Shown: positions 32,042-41,864, counted from the stretch's first letter. The stretch is DNA of 64,000 bases from Sphingopyxis panaciterrae (GCF_011762125.1 NZ_JAASQN010000009.1:62001-126000), one strand, 5' to 3'. Notes: generated from the letters alone by a model not told the origin. Program-made: numbers and translations.

Positions 32042-34885
32042 GTGAAATCTCAATTCTCTAAACTGAAAATCGGCGTCGCGCCCCTCGTGCTTGGCGCGGC
32101 CCTGATTTCCGCCCCTGCGTTCGCGCAGGACACCGCCGCAGACGATGATGCCGCTTCGGGCGAAACGATCGTCGTCACCGGTTCGCGCATCGCGCGCCCG
32201 GATCTGGAAAACAGCGCCCCCGTCGCGGTTCTGGGTGAAGCCCAGCTTGACCAGCAGGGGCTCAAGAACTTCGCCGACATCGCGGCGCAGAACCCCCAGT
32301 TCGCCCCGTCGTTCGGCGCGTCGCGTACGCAGTCGACCTTCTCGGGTTCGGCTGATTCGGGCCTGAACCTCGTCAACCTGCGCAACCTCGGCGCCAACCG
32401 TTCGCTCGTCCTGATCAACGGTCGCCGCGTGCCGGGCGGCAGCCCGACCGACACCTACGTCGATTTCAACACGCTGACGACCGCGAATATCAAGGAAGTG
32501 CAGGTCCTGACCGGCGGCGCTTCGGCCATCTACGGCTCGGACGCCGTTGCCGGCGTGATCAACATCATCACCAAGAAGGATTTCGAAGGTCTCGAGGTAG
32601 GCGCCAGCTACGGCATTTCGCAGCGCGGCGACAACAAGAACCCGAGCGCTTACCTGATGTTCGGTTCGAAGCTTGCCGATCGTGGTCACATCCTGGTGAC
32701 CGCCGAATATGACTATCAGGGTTTCGTTGGCTGTTCGTCGCGCTATCTCTGCGCGCAGGATTTCGCCTGGACCGATCCCGAAGTTGGACCGCGCCGTGGT
32801 CCCGCAGTATATTCGGGCGTGCCGTTGGGTGGCCGTTTCTTCGCCGGCGACGGCAGCTTCACCAACCGCAATGGCGACTTCGTCCAGTTCTCGGTTCCGA
32901 TCGACGGATATAACCGTAATGCGCGCCGTACGCTCGCCATTCCGACGAAGCGCATGATGTTCTCGGCCGAGGCCGAATATGCGGTCAGTGATTCGGTCAA
33001 CGTCTTCATGGAAGCGAGCTATGGCCGCTCGACGACCACGGGCCTGTTCGAAGCGGCGCCGTTCTCTTCGGATACCAACCTGTTCGGCGGCGTGCTCGAA
33101 GCGACGATTCCTTACGACAATCCCTTCCTGCCCGACGCGGTGAAGGCGGCCTATACGCCGGACCAGATCGCCAATGGCATCACCTGGTGGCAGCGTTTCC
33201 AGGACCTGGGTGAGCGCGGCTCGACCAACGAGCGTCAGACCGTGCGCATCGTCGCCGGCCTGAACGGCGACTTCGAGCTGCTCAAGGACCGCAACTGGCA
33301 CTGGGAAGTCAGCTATGTCTATGGCCGTACCTCGCTGAACAGCAAGACCGAGGGTCTCGTTGGCACCGATCGCCTCTATTACGGTCTGCGCGTCGAGGCG
33401 GATCCCGCCAACCCCGGCGGCTATCGCTGCATGGACGCCGGCGCACGCGCCGCGGGCTGCGTCGCGATCAATCCCTTCGCTCCCTATACGCAGGAAATGA
33501 AGGATTATCTCGTCGTCTCGGCTGGTCAGCAGGGCCGCAGCGTCCTGCACGATGCGAACGCCTATGTGACGGGTGAACTGTTCGATCTGCCCGGCGGTCC
33601 GGTCAGCATCGCGCTGGGTGCCGAATATCGCAGCTTCTCGGGCTTCCTCGACTATGACGACGCGATCGAAGGCGGCCTGACCACCGGCAACCAGATCGGC
33701 GACGTCGACTTCGTCAAGTCGACGGTCAAGGAAGCCTATGTCGAGGCAGTTCTGCCGGTCCTGTCGGATATGGCGTTCGCCAAGCGTCTGACGATCGAAG
33801 GCGCGTTCCGTATTTCGGATCCCAATCGCGGCAAGAATTACGAAACGTGGAAATATGGCGGCACCTGGGAACCCGTTGACGGTGTAAGCTTCCGCGTGAT
33901 GCGCAGCCGCTCTGTTCGCGCCCCGGTTCCGAGCGATCTGTCGGGCATCGGCCAGACCTTCGGTACGGTCAACGATCCCTGCACTGCGGCGCGCCGCAAT
34001 GCCAATGCGACGCGCGCCGCGAACTGCGCCGCCGATGGCATCCCCGCCAACTATGATCCGCCGCTGACGGTGGAGCAGGGCGTTCAGGGCTTCGTTGGCG
34101 GTAACGCGGATCTCGAGCCGGAAAAGGCGACGACGCTGACCTATGGTGTCGCGCTCCGGCCGACCTTCCTGCCCGGCTTCTCGCTGACCGTCGACCGCTT
34201 CGACATCAAGATCAAGGATCTGATCTCGACCGTGGGTCGCCAGGAACAGGCTGACCTGTGCTACGACACGACCGACCGGCTGTTCTGCGACCAGTTGACG
34301 CGCGGTACGGATCCGGCGGTTCCGGGTGCGAACTATGTGCTCGAATCCGTGAACGACCAACTGCTCAACGTGGCGACGCTGCGGGTCAAGGGTATCGACG
34401 TCGATGCGCGCTATGCCTTCAACGTCGGCGGCGGACGCATCAACCTGCAGGGTGTGGCGACGATCTACGACAAGGCAACGAAGGTCGCCATCCCGGGCCA
34501 GGATCCGGTCAAGTATGACGGCACCATCGGCGGTTCGACCTCCGACCAGGGTTGGCCGACGTGGCAGGGCACGCTGAACTTCAACTACAAGCTTGATGAT
34601 TTCGCGTTCAACTACCACTTCCGCTACATTCCGAAGACGGAAGCAGCCGTGGGTGTCAAGGAAGCGGGCTTCCCCGATATTCCGGCGCAGAGCTACAGCG
34701 ATATTCGCCTGAGCTACAACGTCAACAAGCAGTATGAGTTCTACTTCGGTGTGAACAACCTGTTCGACAACAGCCCGCCGTTCTTCCCGACGGGCACCGC
34801 CGGCACGCAGGCGCTGGACACCATCCCTGCCTATTACGATGTCTTCGGACGGTCGTTCTATGCCGGCATCAAGGCGAACTTCTGA
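32042..34885 (+). CDS. TonB-dependent outer-membrane receptor 1
   Basis: A 947-residue outer-membrane receptor. A signal peptide ends after APAFA (about 28), and GETIVVTGSRIARP (about 40-53) is the TonB-box/plug start. The plug has VNLRNLGANRSLVLINGRR and VQVLTGGASAIYGSDAVAGV. The beta barrel follows and ends in Phe (AGIKANF). Known role: TonB-energised uptake of a bound ligand. The GTG at 32042 is chosen because AAGGGA at 32029-32034 is seven bases before it and the signal peptide begins there. The same GCAAGGGACTGC-CTGTGAAA arrangement occurs in the second receptor. The ligand is unknown; paired Cys in the barrel loops recall peptide- or glycan-binding receptors of sphingomonads. Confidence 0.93.
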   Translation: MKSQFSKLKIGVAPLVLGAALISAPAFAQDTAADDDAASGETIVVTGSRIARPDLENSAPVAVLGEAQLDQQGLKNFADIAAQNPQFAPSFGASRTQSTFSGSADSGLNLVNLRNLGANRSLVLINGRRVPGGSPTDTYVDFNTLTTANIKEVQVLTGGASAIYGSDAVAGVINIITKKDFEGLEVGASYGISQRGDNKNPSAYLMFGSKLADRGHILVTAEYDYQGFVGCSSRYLCAQDFAWTDPEVGPRRGPAVYSGVPLGGRFFAGDGSFTNRNGDFVQFSVPIDGYNRNARRTLAIPTKRMMFSAEAEYAVSDSVNVFMEASYGRSTTTGLFEAAPFSSDTNLFGGVLEATIPYDNPFLPDAVKAAYTPDQIANGITWWQRFQDLGERGSTNERQTVRIVAGLNGDFELLKDRNWHWEVSYVYGRTSLNSKTEGLVGTDRLYYGLRVEADPANPGGYRCMDAGARAAGCVAINPFAPYTQEMKDYLVVSAGQQGRSVLHDANAYVTGELFDLPGGPVSIALGAEYRSFSGFLDYDDAIEGGLTTGNQIGDVDFVKSTVKEAYVEAVLPVLSDMAFAKRLTIEGAFRISDPNRGKNYETWKYGGTWEPVDGVSFRVMRSRSVRAPVPSDLSGIGQTFGTVNDPCTAARRNANATRAANCAADGIPANYDPPLTVEQGVQGFVGGNADLEPEKATTLTYGVALRPTFLPGFSLTVDRFDIKIKDLISTVGRQEQADLCYDTTDRLFCDQLTRGTDPAVPGANYVLESVNDQLLNVATLRVKGIDVDARYAFNVGGGRINLQGVATIYDKATKVAIPGQDPVKYDGTIGGSTSDQGWPTWQGTLNFNYKLDDFAFNYHFRYIPKTEAAVGVKEAGFPDIPAQSYSDIRLSYNVNKQYEFYFGVNNLFDNSPPFFPTGTAGTQALDTIPAYYDVFGRSFYAGIKANF

Positions 34886-34937
34886 TCGAAGTCGCCGAAG
34901 CTGCGCGGTGAACCGGGCAGCGAAGCACAAAATGAAG

Positions 34938-34969
34938 GAGGGCGGCTGATTCAGCCGCCCTCTTTTTTT
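34938..34969 (+). terminator. rho-independent terminator after TonB receptor 1
   Basis: GAGGGCGGCTGA and TCAGCCGCCCTC form a near-perfect stem with a very short loop, followed by seven T (34963-34969). It separates the two receptor genes, so each needs its own promoter. Confidence 0.85.
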
Positions 34970-35004
34970 GATTGGCGGCGGTGAGAGAGGCGTGCGCGAA
35001 GGTT

Positions 35005-35103
35005 GTTGCAAATGCGCCACAATGGCCCGCGAAACGTCAAGCCGGCCGGGAAATTTCCTTTACTCAACATGAACAACGGCTCATCCCCTCGCAATCGGGG
35101 CCC
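35005..35103 (+). promoter_or_regulatory. conserved leader of TonB receptor 2
   Basis: It aligns base for base with 31868-31967: GTTGCAAAT at 35005-35013, then CGAAACGTCA, GCCGG, TTTACTC, CTCAT and ATCGGGGC. Because the two leaders share spacing as well as words while the rest of the intergenic DNA does not, this is likely a functional promoter or leader and not just duplication noise. Confidence 0.6.
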
Positions 35104-35173
35104 CAGCATGCAGGCTGAAACTCACCTTGGCGGGGCCTGGGTATGTCGTAACTCAGTAGCAAGGGACTGCACT

Positions 35174-38100
35174 GTGAAAACCACCCACATTTCGAAACTG
35201 AAACTCGGCGCCGCGCCGCTCGTGCTCGGCATGGGGCTCGTCGCGTTCGCGCACCCCGCGATGGCGCAGGATGCCGTCGACGACGGGGCTGCTGCCGAAG
35301 AAACTATCGTCGTCACCGGCTCGCGTATTCCGCAGGCCAATCTGGAAGGCGCCGCGCCGATCACCGTGGTGACCAACGAAGACCTCAAGCTGCAGGGCAC
35401 GACGCGCGTCGAGGACATGCTGAACTCGCTGCCGTCGGTTTTCGCCAGCCAGGCTTCGGGCCTCGCCAATGGCGCCGACGGTACCGCGTCGGTCGACCTT
35501 CGCGGCCTCGGCACCACCCGCACGCTCAGCCTCGTCAACGGCCGCCGCCTGCTGCCGGGCGATCCGAGCCCCGGAAGCGGTTCGGCCGCCGACATCAACA
35601 TGATTCCCGCCGCGCTGCTCAAGAACGTCCAGGTCCTGACCGGCGGCGCTTCGGCGACCTATGGTGCCGACGCGGTCGCGGGCGTCGTCAACTTCGTCAT
35701 GGACACCGACTTCACCGGTTTCCGCCTCGACGGCCAGTACAGCGTCTATCAGCATAATAACCGCAACAAGCTGACGCCGCCGCTGCTCGATGCGCGCGGC
35801 TTCGGCTATCCGCGCGGCAGCGTCGTCGATGGCGGCACGATCGACGTCACCGCGACCTTCGGCGCCGCGTTCGACGACGGCCGCGGCCACATCGTCGCCT
35901 ATGCCGGCTATCGCAAGGCGAAGGAGGTGCTCCAGTCCCGCCGCGACTATAGCGCCTGTACGATCCAGAATACCGGCGGCGGCGCCCCGAACTGCGGCGG
36001 CTCGCTGACCAACTCGTCGGGCACGGCGCTGGTCTTTGTTCCGAAGCGGAACAATGCTGGAGAGGTCATCCCCGGCTTTACGTCGACGGCTTACACGTTC
36101 ATGCCGGGCCGCGGCTTCGAGAACACCACGACGCGTTACAATTTCGCGCCGACCAATCATTTCCAGCGTCCGGACGAACGCTATACGGCCGGCCTGTTCG
36201 CGAACTACGAGATCAATGAATCGATCAAGCCCTATCTCGAATTCATGTTCATGGACGACCGCACGGTTGCCCAGATCGCGCCGTCGGGCAACTTCGGCAA
36301 CACGCTGACCGTCAACTGCGACAATGCGCTGATGTCGGATGTGCAGCGGAACGTCATCTGCGGCCCGGTGGGCAGCACCAACTACTACAACCTGATCAAT
36401 GGCTATATCGGCAACTTCCCGACCGCGATCGGGGCCGGTTACAACCCGAATCCCGGCGCCGATGCACTGGTGTTCACCGATTCGCTCGGCAACACCTATA
36501 ATCAGGCGTTCATGCAGGTACTGCGCCGCAACGTCGAAGGCGGCCCGCGCACGAGCGACCTTCAGCACACCAATTACCGCGCGGTGATCGGGACGAAGGG
36601 CGATCTCGGCAAGGCCTGGTCGTACGACACCTATTATCAATATGGCCGTTCGAACTACAGTCAGGTCTATTCGAACGAATTCTCGGCGGCGCGGCTGGGC
36701 CGGGCGCTGAATGTCGTCGATGAGGGTATGGTGCGCAACGGCGTCGCCAACGGCAATATCGTCTGCCGGTCGGTCATCGACGGCAGCGATCCGAACTGCA
36801 TTCCATACGACATCTTCAACGGCGCCGGCGGAGCCAGCCCCGAATCGATCGCCTATCTGTCGGCCACCGGCTTCCAGAAGGGTTACACGTCGGAGCAGGT
36901 CTTCAACGCCTCGCTGACCGGTCAGCTCGGCGAATATGGCTTCAAGACGCCGTGGGCGGACGATGGCGTCGGGGTCAACTTCGGCTTCGAATGGCGCAAG
37001 GAGTCGCTCGAGCTCAAGACCGACGAAGCGTTCGCGACGGGTGACCTGACCGGGCAGGGTGGCGCGACGCTGCCGCTGTCGGGCAGCTTCCGGGTTTATG
37101 AATTCTTCGCCGAAACGCAGATTCCGCTGGTCCAGGACAATTTCATCTATGACCTGACCTTCAGCGGCGGCTATCGCAAATCCTATTACCGGACGAGCGC
37201 CGACCGGAAATATGATACCGATACCTTCAAGCTGCAGCTCGAACTGGCACCGATCCGCGACATCCGGTTCCGCGGTTCGTACAACCGTGCAGTTCGCGCA
37301 CCGAACATCCAGGAACTGTTCGCGACCCCGACCGTCGGTCTCAACGGTGCGAGCGATCCGTGCTCCGGCGCCCCGATCACCGCGACCGACTATGGCTGTC
37401 TCGCGCAGGGGTTCATCGTGGGCCAGGGCACGGCCGAAAACCCGGCCGGCCAGTATAACGGCCTGCTTGGTGGCAACCCGGACCTGAAGCCCGAAACGGC
37501 GACGACGAAGACCTTCGGCGTCGTGCTGCAACCGAGCTTCCTGCCGCGCTTCTCGCTGACCGTCGACTGGTTCGACATCAAGCTGAAGGACGCGATCCAG
37601 CCGCCGGCACAGGATGCAATCCTGAAAGATTGTTCGCTGAATGCCACTGCGACGTTCACGCCCTTTTCGTGCGGCTTGATCAACCGTGATGCGGCAGGGT
37701 CGCTCTGGCTGACGCCCGATGGCTATGTCGACAATACGCCGTCGAACCTCGGCAAGCTTCGCACCAAGGGGCTCGAAATCGGCGCCGGCTATAACCACGA
37801 GATCGGCAGTGCCGGGACGCTGTCGTTCAGCTTCAATGGCACCTATCTCGACGAATATAGTGTCGATAACGGGATCACCGACCCTTACGACTGCGCCGGC
37901 TACTACGGCCCGGTCTGCTCGTCGGGCGGTACGACGGCGGGCGGCGCGATGCTGCCGAAATGGCGCCACAAGCTGCGCACGACCTTCCAGATGGCGAACG
38001 GTGTCGGCATTTCGCTGCAATGGCGCTATGTCGGCAAGGTCAAGGCCGAAACGCTCAGCGACAGCCAGTCGCTGCACAGCGACGCTCGGTTCAACCCGGG

Positions 38101-38344
38101 CGAGCGTCTGAAGGCGTATAACTACTTCGATCTGGCGACCACTTTCGCCGTGTCGGACAATTATACCTTCCGCCTGGGCGTTAACAACATCCTCGACAAG
38201 CAGCCGCCGCTGGTGACGTCGGGCAACGCCGGCGTCGACGGCACGAACCTGTGCCCGACCGGTCCGTGCAACGGCAACACCTATCCGGCGGGCTATGACG
38301 CCCTCGGCCGCTATATCTTCGCGGGCGTGTCGCTGGACTTCTAA
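35174..38344 (+). CDS. TonB-dependent outer-membrane receptor 2
   Basis: A 1056-residue receptor, paralogous to the previous one. The signal peptide ends after HPAMA (about 31). EETIVVTGSRIPQANLEGAA leads into the plug, with SVDLRGLGTTRTLSLVNGRR and VQVLTGGASATYGADAVAGV. The barrel is about 100 residues longer than in receptor 1 because of extra Cys-rich loops (TIQNTGGGAPNCGG, NLCPTGPCNG), and it ends in Phe (VSLDF). The GTG at 35174 has AAGGGA seven bases upstream, exactly as in receptor 1. The two probably bind related ligands and share regulation. The modification-enzyme operon follows. Confidence 0.93.
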   Translation: MKTTHISKLKLGAAPLVLGMGLVAFAHPAMAQDAVDDGAAAEETIVVTGSRIPQANLEGAAPITVVTNEDLKLQGTTRVEDMLNSLPSVFASQASGLANGADGTASVDLRGLGTTRTLSLVNGRRLLPGDPSPGSGSAADINMIPAALLKNVQVLTGGASATYGADAVAGVVNFVMDTDFTGFRLDGQYSVYQHNNRNKLTPPLLDARGFGYPRGSVVDGGTIDVTATFGAAFDDGRGHIVAYAGYRKAKEVLQSRRDYSACTIQNTGGGAPNCGGSLTNSSGTALVFVPKRNNAGEVIPGFTSTAYTFMPGRGFENTTTRYNFAPTNHFQRPDERYTAGLFANYEINESIKPYLEFMFMDDRTVAQIAPSGNFGNTLTVNCDNALMSDVQRNVICGPVGSTNYYNLINGYIGNFPTAIGAGYNPNPGADALVFTDSLGNTYNQAFMQVLRRNVEGGPRTSDLQHTNYRAVIGTKGDLGKAWSYDTYYQYGRSNYSQVYSNEFSAARLGRALNVVDEGMVRNGVANGNIVCRSVIDGSDPNCIPYDIFNGAGGASPESIAYLSATGFQKGYTSEQVFNASLTGQLGEYGFKTPWADDGVGVNFGFEWRKESLELKTDEAFATGDLTGQGGATLPLSGSFRVYEFFAETQIPLVQDNFIYDLTFSGGYRKSYYRTSADRKYDTDTFKLQLELAPIRDIRFRGSYNRAVRAPNIQELFATPTVGLNGASDPCSGAPITATDYGCLAQGFIVGQGTAENPAGQYNGLLGGNPDLKPETATTKTFGVVLQPSFLPRFSLTVDWFDIKLKDAIQPPAQDAILKDCSLNATATFTPFSCGLINRDAAGSLWLTPDGYVDNTPSNLGKLRTKGLEIGAGYNHEIGSAGTLSFSFNGTYLDEYSVDNGITDPYDCAGYYGPVCSSGGTTAGGAMLPKWRHKLRTTFQMANGVGISLQWRYVGKVKAETLSDSQSLHSDARFNPGERLKAYNYFDLATTFAVSDNYTFRLGVNNILDKQPPLVTSGNAGVDGTNLCPTGPCNGNTYPAGYDALGRYIFAGVSLDF

Positions 38345-38365
38345 GCTTCGGCTTTTATCCTTAAG

Positions 38366-38403
38366 AAGGGGCGGCGGGTCTTCGGACCGGTCGCCCCTTT
38401 TTC
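38366..38403 (+). terminator. rho-independent terminator after TonB receptor 2
   Basis: AAGGGGCGGCGGGTC and GACCGGTCGCCCCTT form a stem around a TTCG tetraloop with one internal mismatch, followed by a T-rich run. It should stop transcription before the downstream three-gene operon. Confidence 0.85.
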
Positions 38404-38412
38404 TTTGACCTG

Positions 38413-38699
38413 ACTAGGGTCCGTACTCCATTACTGCGTCGTCGAGGTTTGAAGCAAAATGGCTCAGTGCGAGGAGAGAAGGCGAAGACATATGTCAATA
38501 TTTCGAGACTTCTCGACGAAGCACTGGGCCATTTTGATCAAATCCCCCCTCCGTTTAAATGGGGGGGGCGCCCAAATGGCTTCCATCTCGGCCCGAAAGC
38601 CGCTTGCAAGGGCAACCAGCCCTCGCGGCGCGTCTTTCGGCCCGAGTTGTTCGCCATTTGGGCGCCTCGACGACGCTGCAATGGCGTACGGACCCTAGT
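38413..38699. repeat. 287-bp nested palindromic MITE-like element
   Basis: The ends are inverted repeats of 35 bases with 32 matches (ACTAGGGTCCGTAC at 38413-38426, with its complement ending at 38699). Inside are two more inverted pairs: AAAATGGCTCAGTGC (38456-38470) with GCACTGGGCCATTTT (38521-38535), and GGCGCCCAAATGGC (38567-38580) with GCCATTTGGGCGCC (38653-38666). No transposase is encoded. It fills the whole gap between the receptor terminator and the next gene, whose ATG begins only four bases after the right end. The operon's promoter and ribosome binding site must therefore lie inside the element or be absent. Confidence 0.8.
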
Positions 38700-38703
38700 G
38701 CCC

Positions 38704-40707
38704 ATGCTCGATTCCCGAACCGCCGACGTGCTGAAGCAGGCCGTCGGTGCTGCCCAGGCGGGCGAAATCGAACGCGCGCGCGCGATTGCCGAAGGCGCCT
38801 TGGCGACCGGCGGCGACGGGGTAGCGCTCAACGCGTTTCTCGGCATGCTGCTGGCGCGGTCGGGCGACCTTGCGGGCGCGGCGCGTCATCTCGCAACGGC
38901 GCATCGGGGGCGGCCATCCGATGCGACGATCGCCTGCAACCTGATCGCGGTGCTGATCGACACGGGCGAGCTTGCTCAGGCGTTCGACGTCGCGACGCGG
39001 GATCTTGCGCGCGCGGATTCGACCTTGCGGGTGGCGCGCTATCGCGGTTTCATTTCGCAATCGCTCGAACGCTTTCCCGACGCCGTCGAAGCCTATGAGC
39101 AGGTCGTCACCGGCGCCCCCGACGATTTCGAAAGCTGGAACAATCTGGGCAACGCACGGTCGGCGACCGGCGACCTGGAGGGCAGCGTCGTTGCACTCGA
39201 ACGCGCGATGGCGCTCAATTCGCTCGCACCGCCGACGCGGCTCAACCTGGCGGTCGCGTGGCGGTCGGTCGGGCGCGATGAGGAGGCCGAGGCGCTGCTC
39301 AAGCGCACGGTCGAGGAATTTCCGGGCGATGCCCGCGCCCTTCATGAACTCTATGTCCAGTACAAGAAGGAGGGACGGCAGGATGAGGCGATGGCGGCGA
39401 TCGAGGGCGCCGTCGCGCTCGACCCGGACAATGCCAATCTCCAGCTGAAATTCGGGGTCGAATGCGGGCTTCTGCACCGTACCGCAGAGGCCGAGCAGGC
39501 CTTCCGCAAGGCGATCGCCGCCGACCCGTCGCTGACCGATGCCTATCTGGGGCTGACGGTTCAATATGAGCATAGCAATCGCGAAGAGGAATTTGCGCCG
39601 CTGATCGCGATGGCCGAAGCCCATGGTCTGGACGACGGGGCGCTCGCCTTCATGCGCGCGTTCGAACTGCGGCGCGCCAAGCGCTTCGACGAGGCGCTCG
39701 CGAGCCTGGATCTGGTGCCCGCCGACATGGAAGCCGAACGCGCCACCCATTTGCGCGGCCAGTTGCTCGACCGGCTGGGCCGTGTCGACGAGGCGTTCGA
39801 GGCTTTCAGTGCGACCACCCGTCTGCATATGACGTCGCCGACGCAGCCGCTGGAGCGGGCTGCGGCGCTGCGCGAAAAATTGCGCGGCGAACTCGACCTG
39901 CTGACGCCTGAATGGACGGCGAGCTGGCCCGACGCGCGCGAAGGGGCCGGACGGTCCGATCCCGTGTTTCTGCTGGGCTTTCCGCGCTCGGGAACGACGC
40001 TGCTCGACACGATATTGATGGGCCACCCCGGAACGACGGTGCTCGAAGAGCAGCCGCCGCTGAACAATGTCGACAAGCATATCGGCGGGATGACGAACAT
40101 CCCGGAGCTCGACGCTGCGGCGGTCGACGATGCGCGGCACCTTTATTTCGACGAGGTGGCCAAGGTCGCGCCCGCACCGTTCGATCCCGCGCGAATGCTG
40201 ATCGACAAATCGCCGCTGTTCCTGTCGAAGGCGGTGCTGATCCAGCGATTATTCCCGGAAGCGCGCTTCATCCTCGCGCTCCGCCATCCGTGCGACGTGC
40301 TGCTCAGCTGCTTCATGAGCAATTTCCGGCTCAACGATGCGATGTCGAATTTCCTGCGGCTCGAGGATGCGGCCGAATTTTATGATCTGACCTTCCAGCA
40401 TTGGGAACGGGCGCGGTCGCTGTTCGCGCTGAACGTCCACACGATCGTCTATGAACGGCTGGTCGAGGATGTAGAGACCGAGGTGCGGCCGCTGTTCGAT
40501 TTCCTCGGGCTCGAATGGCATGCCGATGCGCTCGACCACCGGACCACCGCCAAGGCGCGCGGGCTGATCACCACCGCCAGCTATGCGCAGGTCGTCGAAC
40601 CGATCTACAAGCGCGCGGCCGGGCGATGGGAGGGGTATCGCCGCCATCTCGAACCGATCCTTCCGGTGCTGCGCCCATGGGCCGAAAAATTCGGGTACGA
40701 CATGTGA
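38704..40707 (+). CDS. TPR-repeat sulfotransferase
   Basis: A 667-residue fusion. Residues about 1-380 are tetratricopeptide-like repeats (FESWNNLGNARSATGDLEGS, VALDPDNANLQLKFG, IAADPSLTDAYLGL). Residues about 415-650 form a sulfotransferase domain: the 5'-phosphosulfate loop GFPRSGTTLLD begins at 425, and ILALRHPCDVLLSCFMSNFR gives the 3'-phosphate site. Expected reaction: transfer of sulfate from PAPS to a hydroxyl, tyrosine or similar group held by the TPR arm. No signal peptide, so cytoplasmic. The start at 38704 directly abuts the palindromic element and has no clear ribosome binding site. The stop overlaps the next start as GTGA. Confidence 0.9.
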   Translation: MLDSRTADVLKQAVGAAQAGEIERARAIAEGALATGGDGVALNAFLGMLLARSGDLAGAARHLATAHRGRPSDATIACNLIAVLIDTGELAQAFDVATRDLARADSTLRVARYRGFISQSLERFPDAVEAYEQVVTGAPDDFESWNNLGNARSATGDLEGSVVALERAMALNSLAPPTRLNLAVAWRSVGRDEEAEALLKRTVEEFPGDARALHELYVQYKKEGRQDEAMAAIEGAVALDPDNANLQLKFGVECGLLHRTAEAEQAFRKAIAADPSLTDAYLGLTVQYEHSNREEEFAPLIAMAEAHGLDDGALAFMRAFELRRAKRFDEALASLDLVPADMEAERATHLRGQLLDRLGRVDEAFEAFSATTRLHMTSPTQPLERAAALREKLRGELDLLTPEWTASWPDAREGAGRSDPVFLLGFPRSGTTLLDTILMGHPGTTVLEEQPPLNNVDKHIGGMTNIPELDAAAVDDARHLYFDEVAKVAPAPFDPARMLIDKSPLFLSKAVLIQRLFPEARFILALRHPCDVLLSCFMSNFRLNDAMSNFLRLEDAAEFYDLTFQHWERARSLFALNVHTIVYERLVEDVETEVRPLFDFLGLEWHADALDHRTTAKARGLITTASYAQVVEPIYKRAAGRWEGYRRHLEPILPVLRPWAEKFGYDM

Positions 40708-41864
40708 CGCGCGATCGCGCCGCGCTGCTCGCCGACGCCGACCGCGCGCTCGCGGCACAGGATTTCGGCGGCGCGGCGACCTTGCTCGAAGCGGCGGCGG
40801 CGATCGGCGACGGCGATATCGCGATCATGCTGCGGCTGGCGGGTGCCCATCGCGCCCGCGGACACCCGCGCGTCGCGCTCGATGCCGTGCACCGTGCGCT
40901 CGCGCTCGCGCCGCTCGACTTCATGGCGCTGACGATGCGGGCGAGCCTGCTCGACCAGACGGGCGACCCGCAGGCCGGCGAAGCCTGGGGCCATGCCATC
41001 GCCCAGAAACCCCGGGAGGCGCTGCCGCCCCAACTGGCGGCGGTGCTGGCCGAAGGCGAACGGCGGCACGCGCACTGGCTCGACGCGCGCGAGGCGCGCT
41101 GGGCCGAGCGGATGGCCGATGCCGAAAGCCGCGCCGATGCGGAGGCGCGTGCGCGGATCGAGCGGTTCCGCAGCAATGCGCTGCGCCGGACGCGGCCCTA
41201 TCATAGCGAACCGACGCATTTTCATTTTCCGGGCCTGCGCGAGCGCGAATTCCATCCGCGCAGCCTGTTTCCCTGGCTCGCCGGGATCGAGGCGGCGACC
41301 GAAACCATCGCCGCCGAACTGGTTGCGGTGATGGCCGCCGAACGCACCGAACTGGTGCCCTACGTCCAATATGCGGCGCACCAGCCGCTCGACCAGTGGC
41401 GCGCGCTCAACCACAATCCCGACTGGACCGCGATCCATCTGCTGCGCGGGGGCCGGCGGATCGAGGCCAATGCGCGGCATTGTCCCGATACGCTGGCGTT
41501 GCTCGACGGGCTGGGACAGCCCAAAATTGCCGGCGCGTCGCCCAATGCGATGTTCTCGCTGCTCGCGCCCGGGACCGCCATCCCGCCGCACGTCGGCTAT
41601 AATAATGCGCGGCTCGTCTGCCACCTGCCGCTGATCGTGCCCGAGGGTTGCTGGTTCCGCGTCGGCGCGGAAACGCGCGACTGGCGGCGCGGCGAGGCGT
41701 TCGTGTTCGACGACACGATCGAGCATGAGGCGATGAACCCCAGCGACCGGCTGCGTGTCGTCTTCATTTTCGATCTTTGGCACCCCGACCTTGGATCCGC
41801 CGAGCGCGAGGCGGTCGCTGCGCTGATCGCGAGCGACGCGGGCAATGTGCCGGAGAGCATGTGA
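40704..41864 (+). CDS. aspartyl/asparaginyl beta-hydroxylase-like 2OG-dependent dioxygenase
   Basis: A 386-residue protein. The N-terminal 150 residues are helical and TPR-like (ALDAVHRALALAPLDFMALT). The C-terminal 190 residues match the aspartyl/asparaginyl beta-hydroxylase family: PPHVGYNNARLVCHLPLIVP with metal ligand His296, FDDTIEHEAMN with His341, and an Arg near 351 in DRLRVVFIFDLWHP for 2-oxoglutarate. Members hydroxylate Asp/Asn side chains. The GTG at 40704 overlaps the previous TGA (GTGA); an in-frame ATG at 40677 is an alternative start. It is the middle gene of a tightly coupled three-gene operon. Confidence 0.9.
   Translation: MTRDRAALLADADRALAAQDFGGAATLLEAAAAIGDGDIAIMLRLAGAHRARGHPRVALDAVHRALALAPLDFMALTMRASLLDQTGDPQAGEAWGHAIAQKPREALPPQLAAVLAEGERRHAHWLDAREARWAERMADAESRADAEARARIERFRSNALRRTRPYHSEPTHFHFPGLREREFHPRSLFPWLAGIEAATETIAAELVAVMAAERTELVPYVQYAAHQPLDQWRALNHNPDWTAIHLLRGGRRIEANARHCPDTLALLDGLGQPKIAGASPNAMFSLLAPGTAIPPHVGYNNARLVCHLPLIVPEGCWFRVGAETRDWRRGEAFVFDDTIEHEAMNPSDRLRVVFIFDLWHPDLGSAEREAVAALIASDAGNVPESM

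Noticed and set aside
31883..38077. Two minus-strand frames of about 1000 residues opposite the TonB receptors
   Set aside because: Both mirror the receptor codons, lack membrane or enzyme motifs and start in non-coding positions. They are antisense shadows in high-GC DNA.
38459..38698. Small open frame inside the nested palindromic element
   Set aside because: Its sequence is made of the inverted-repeat arms and has no protein-like pattern. No transposase motif is present.
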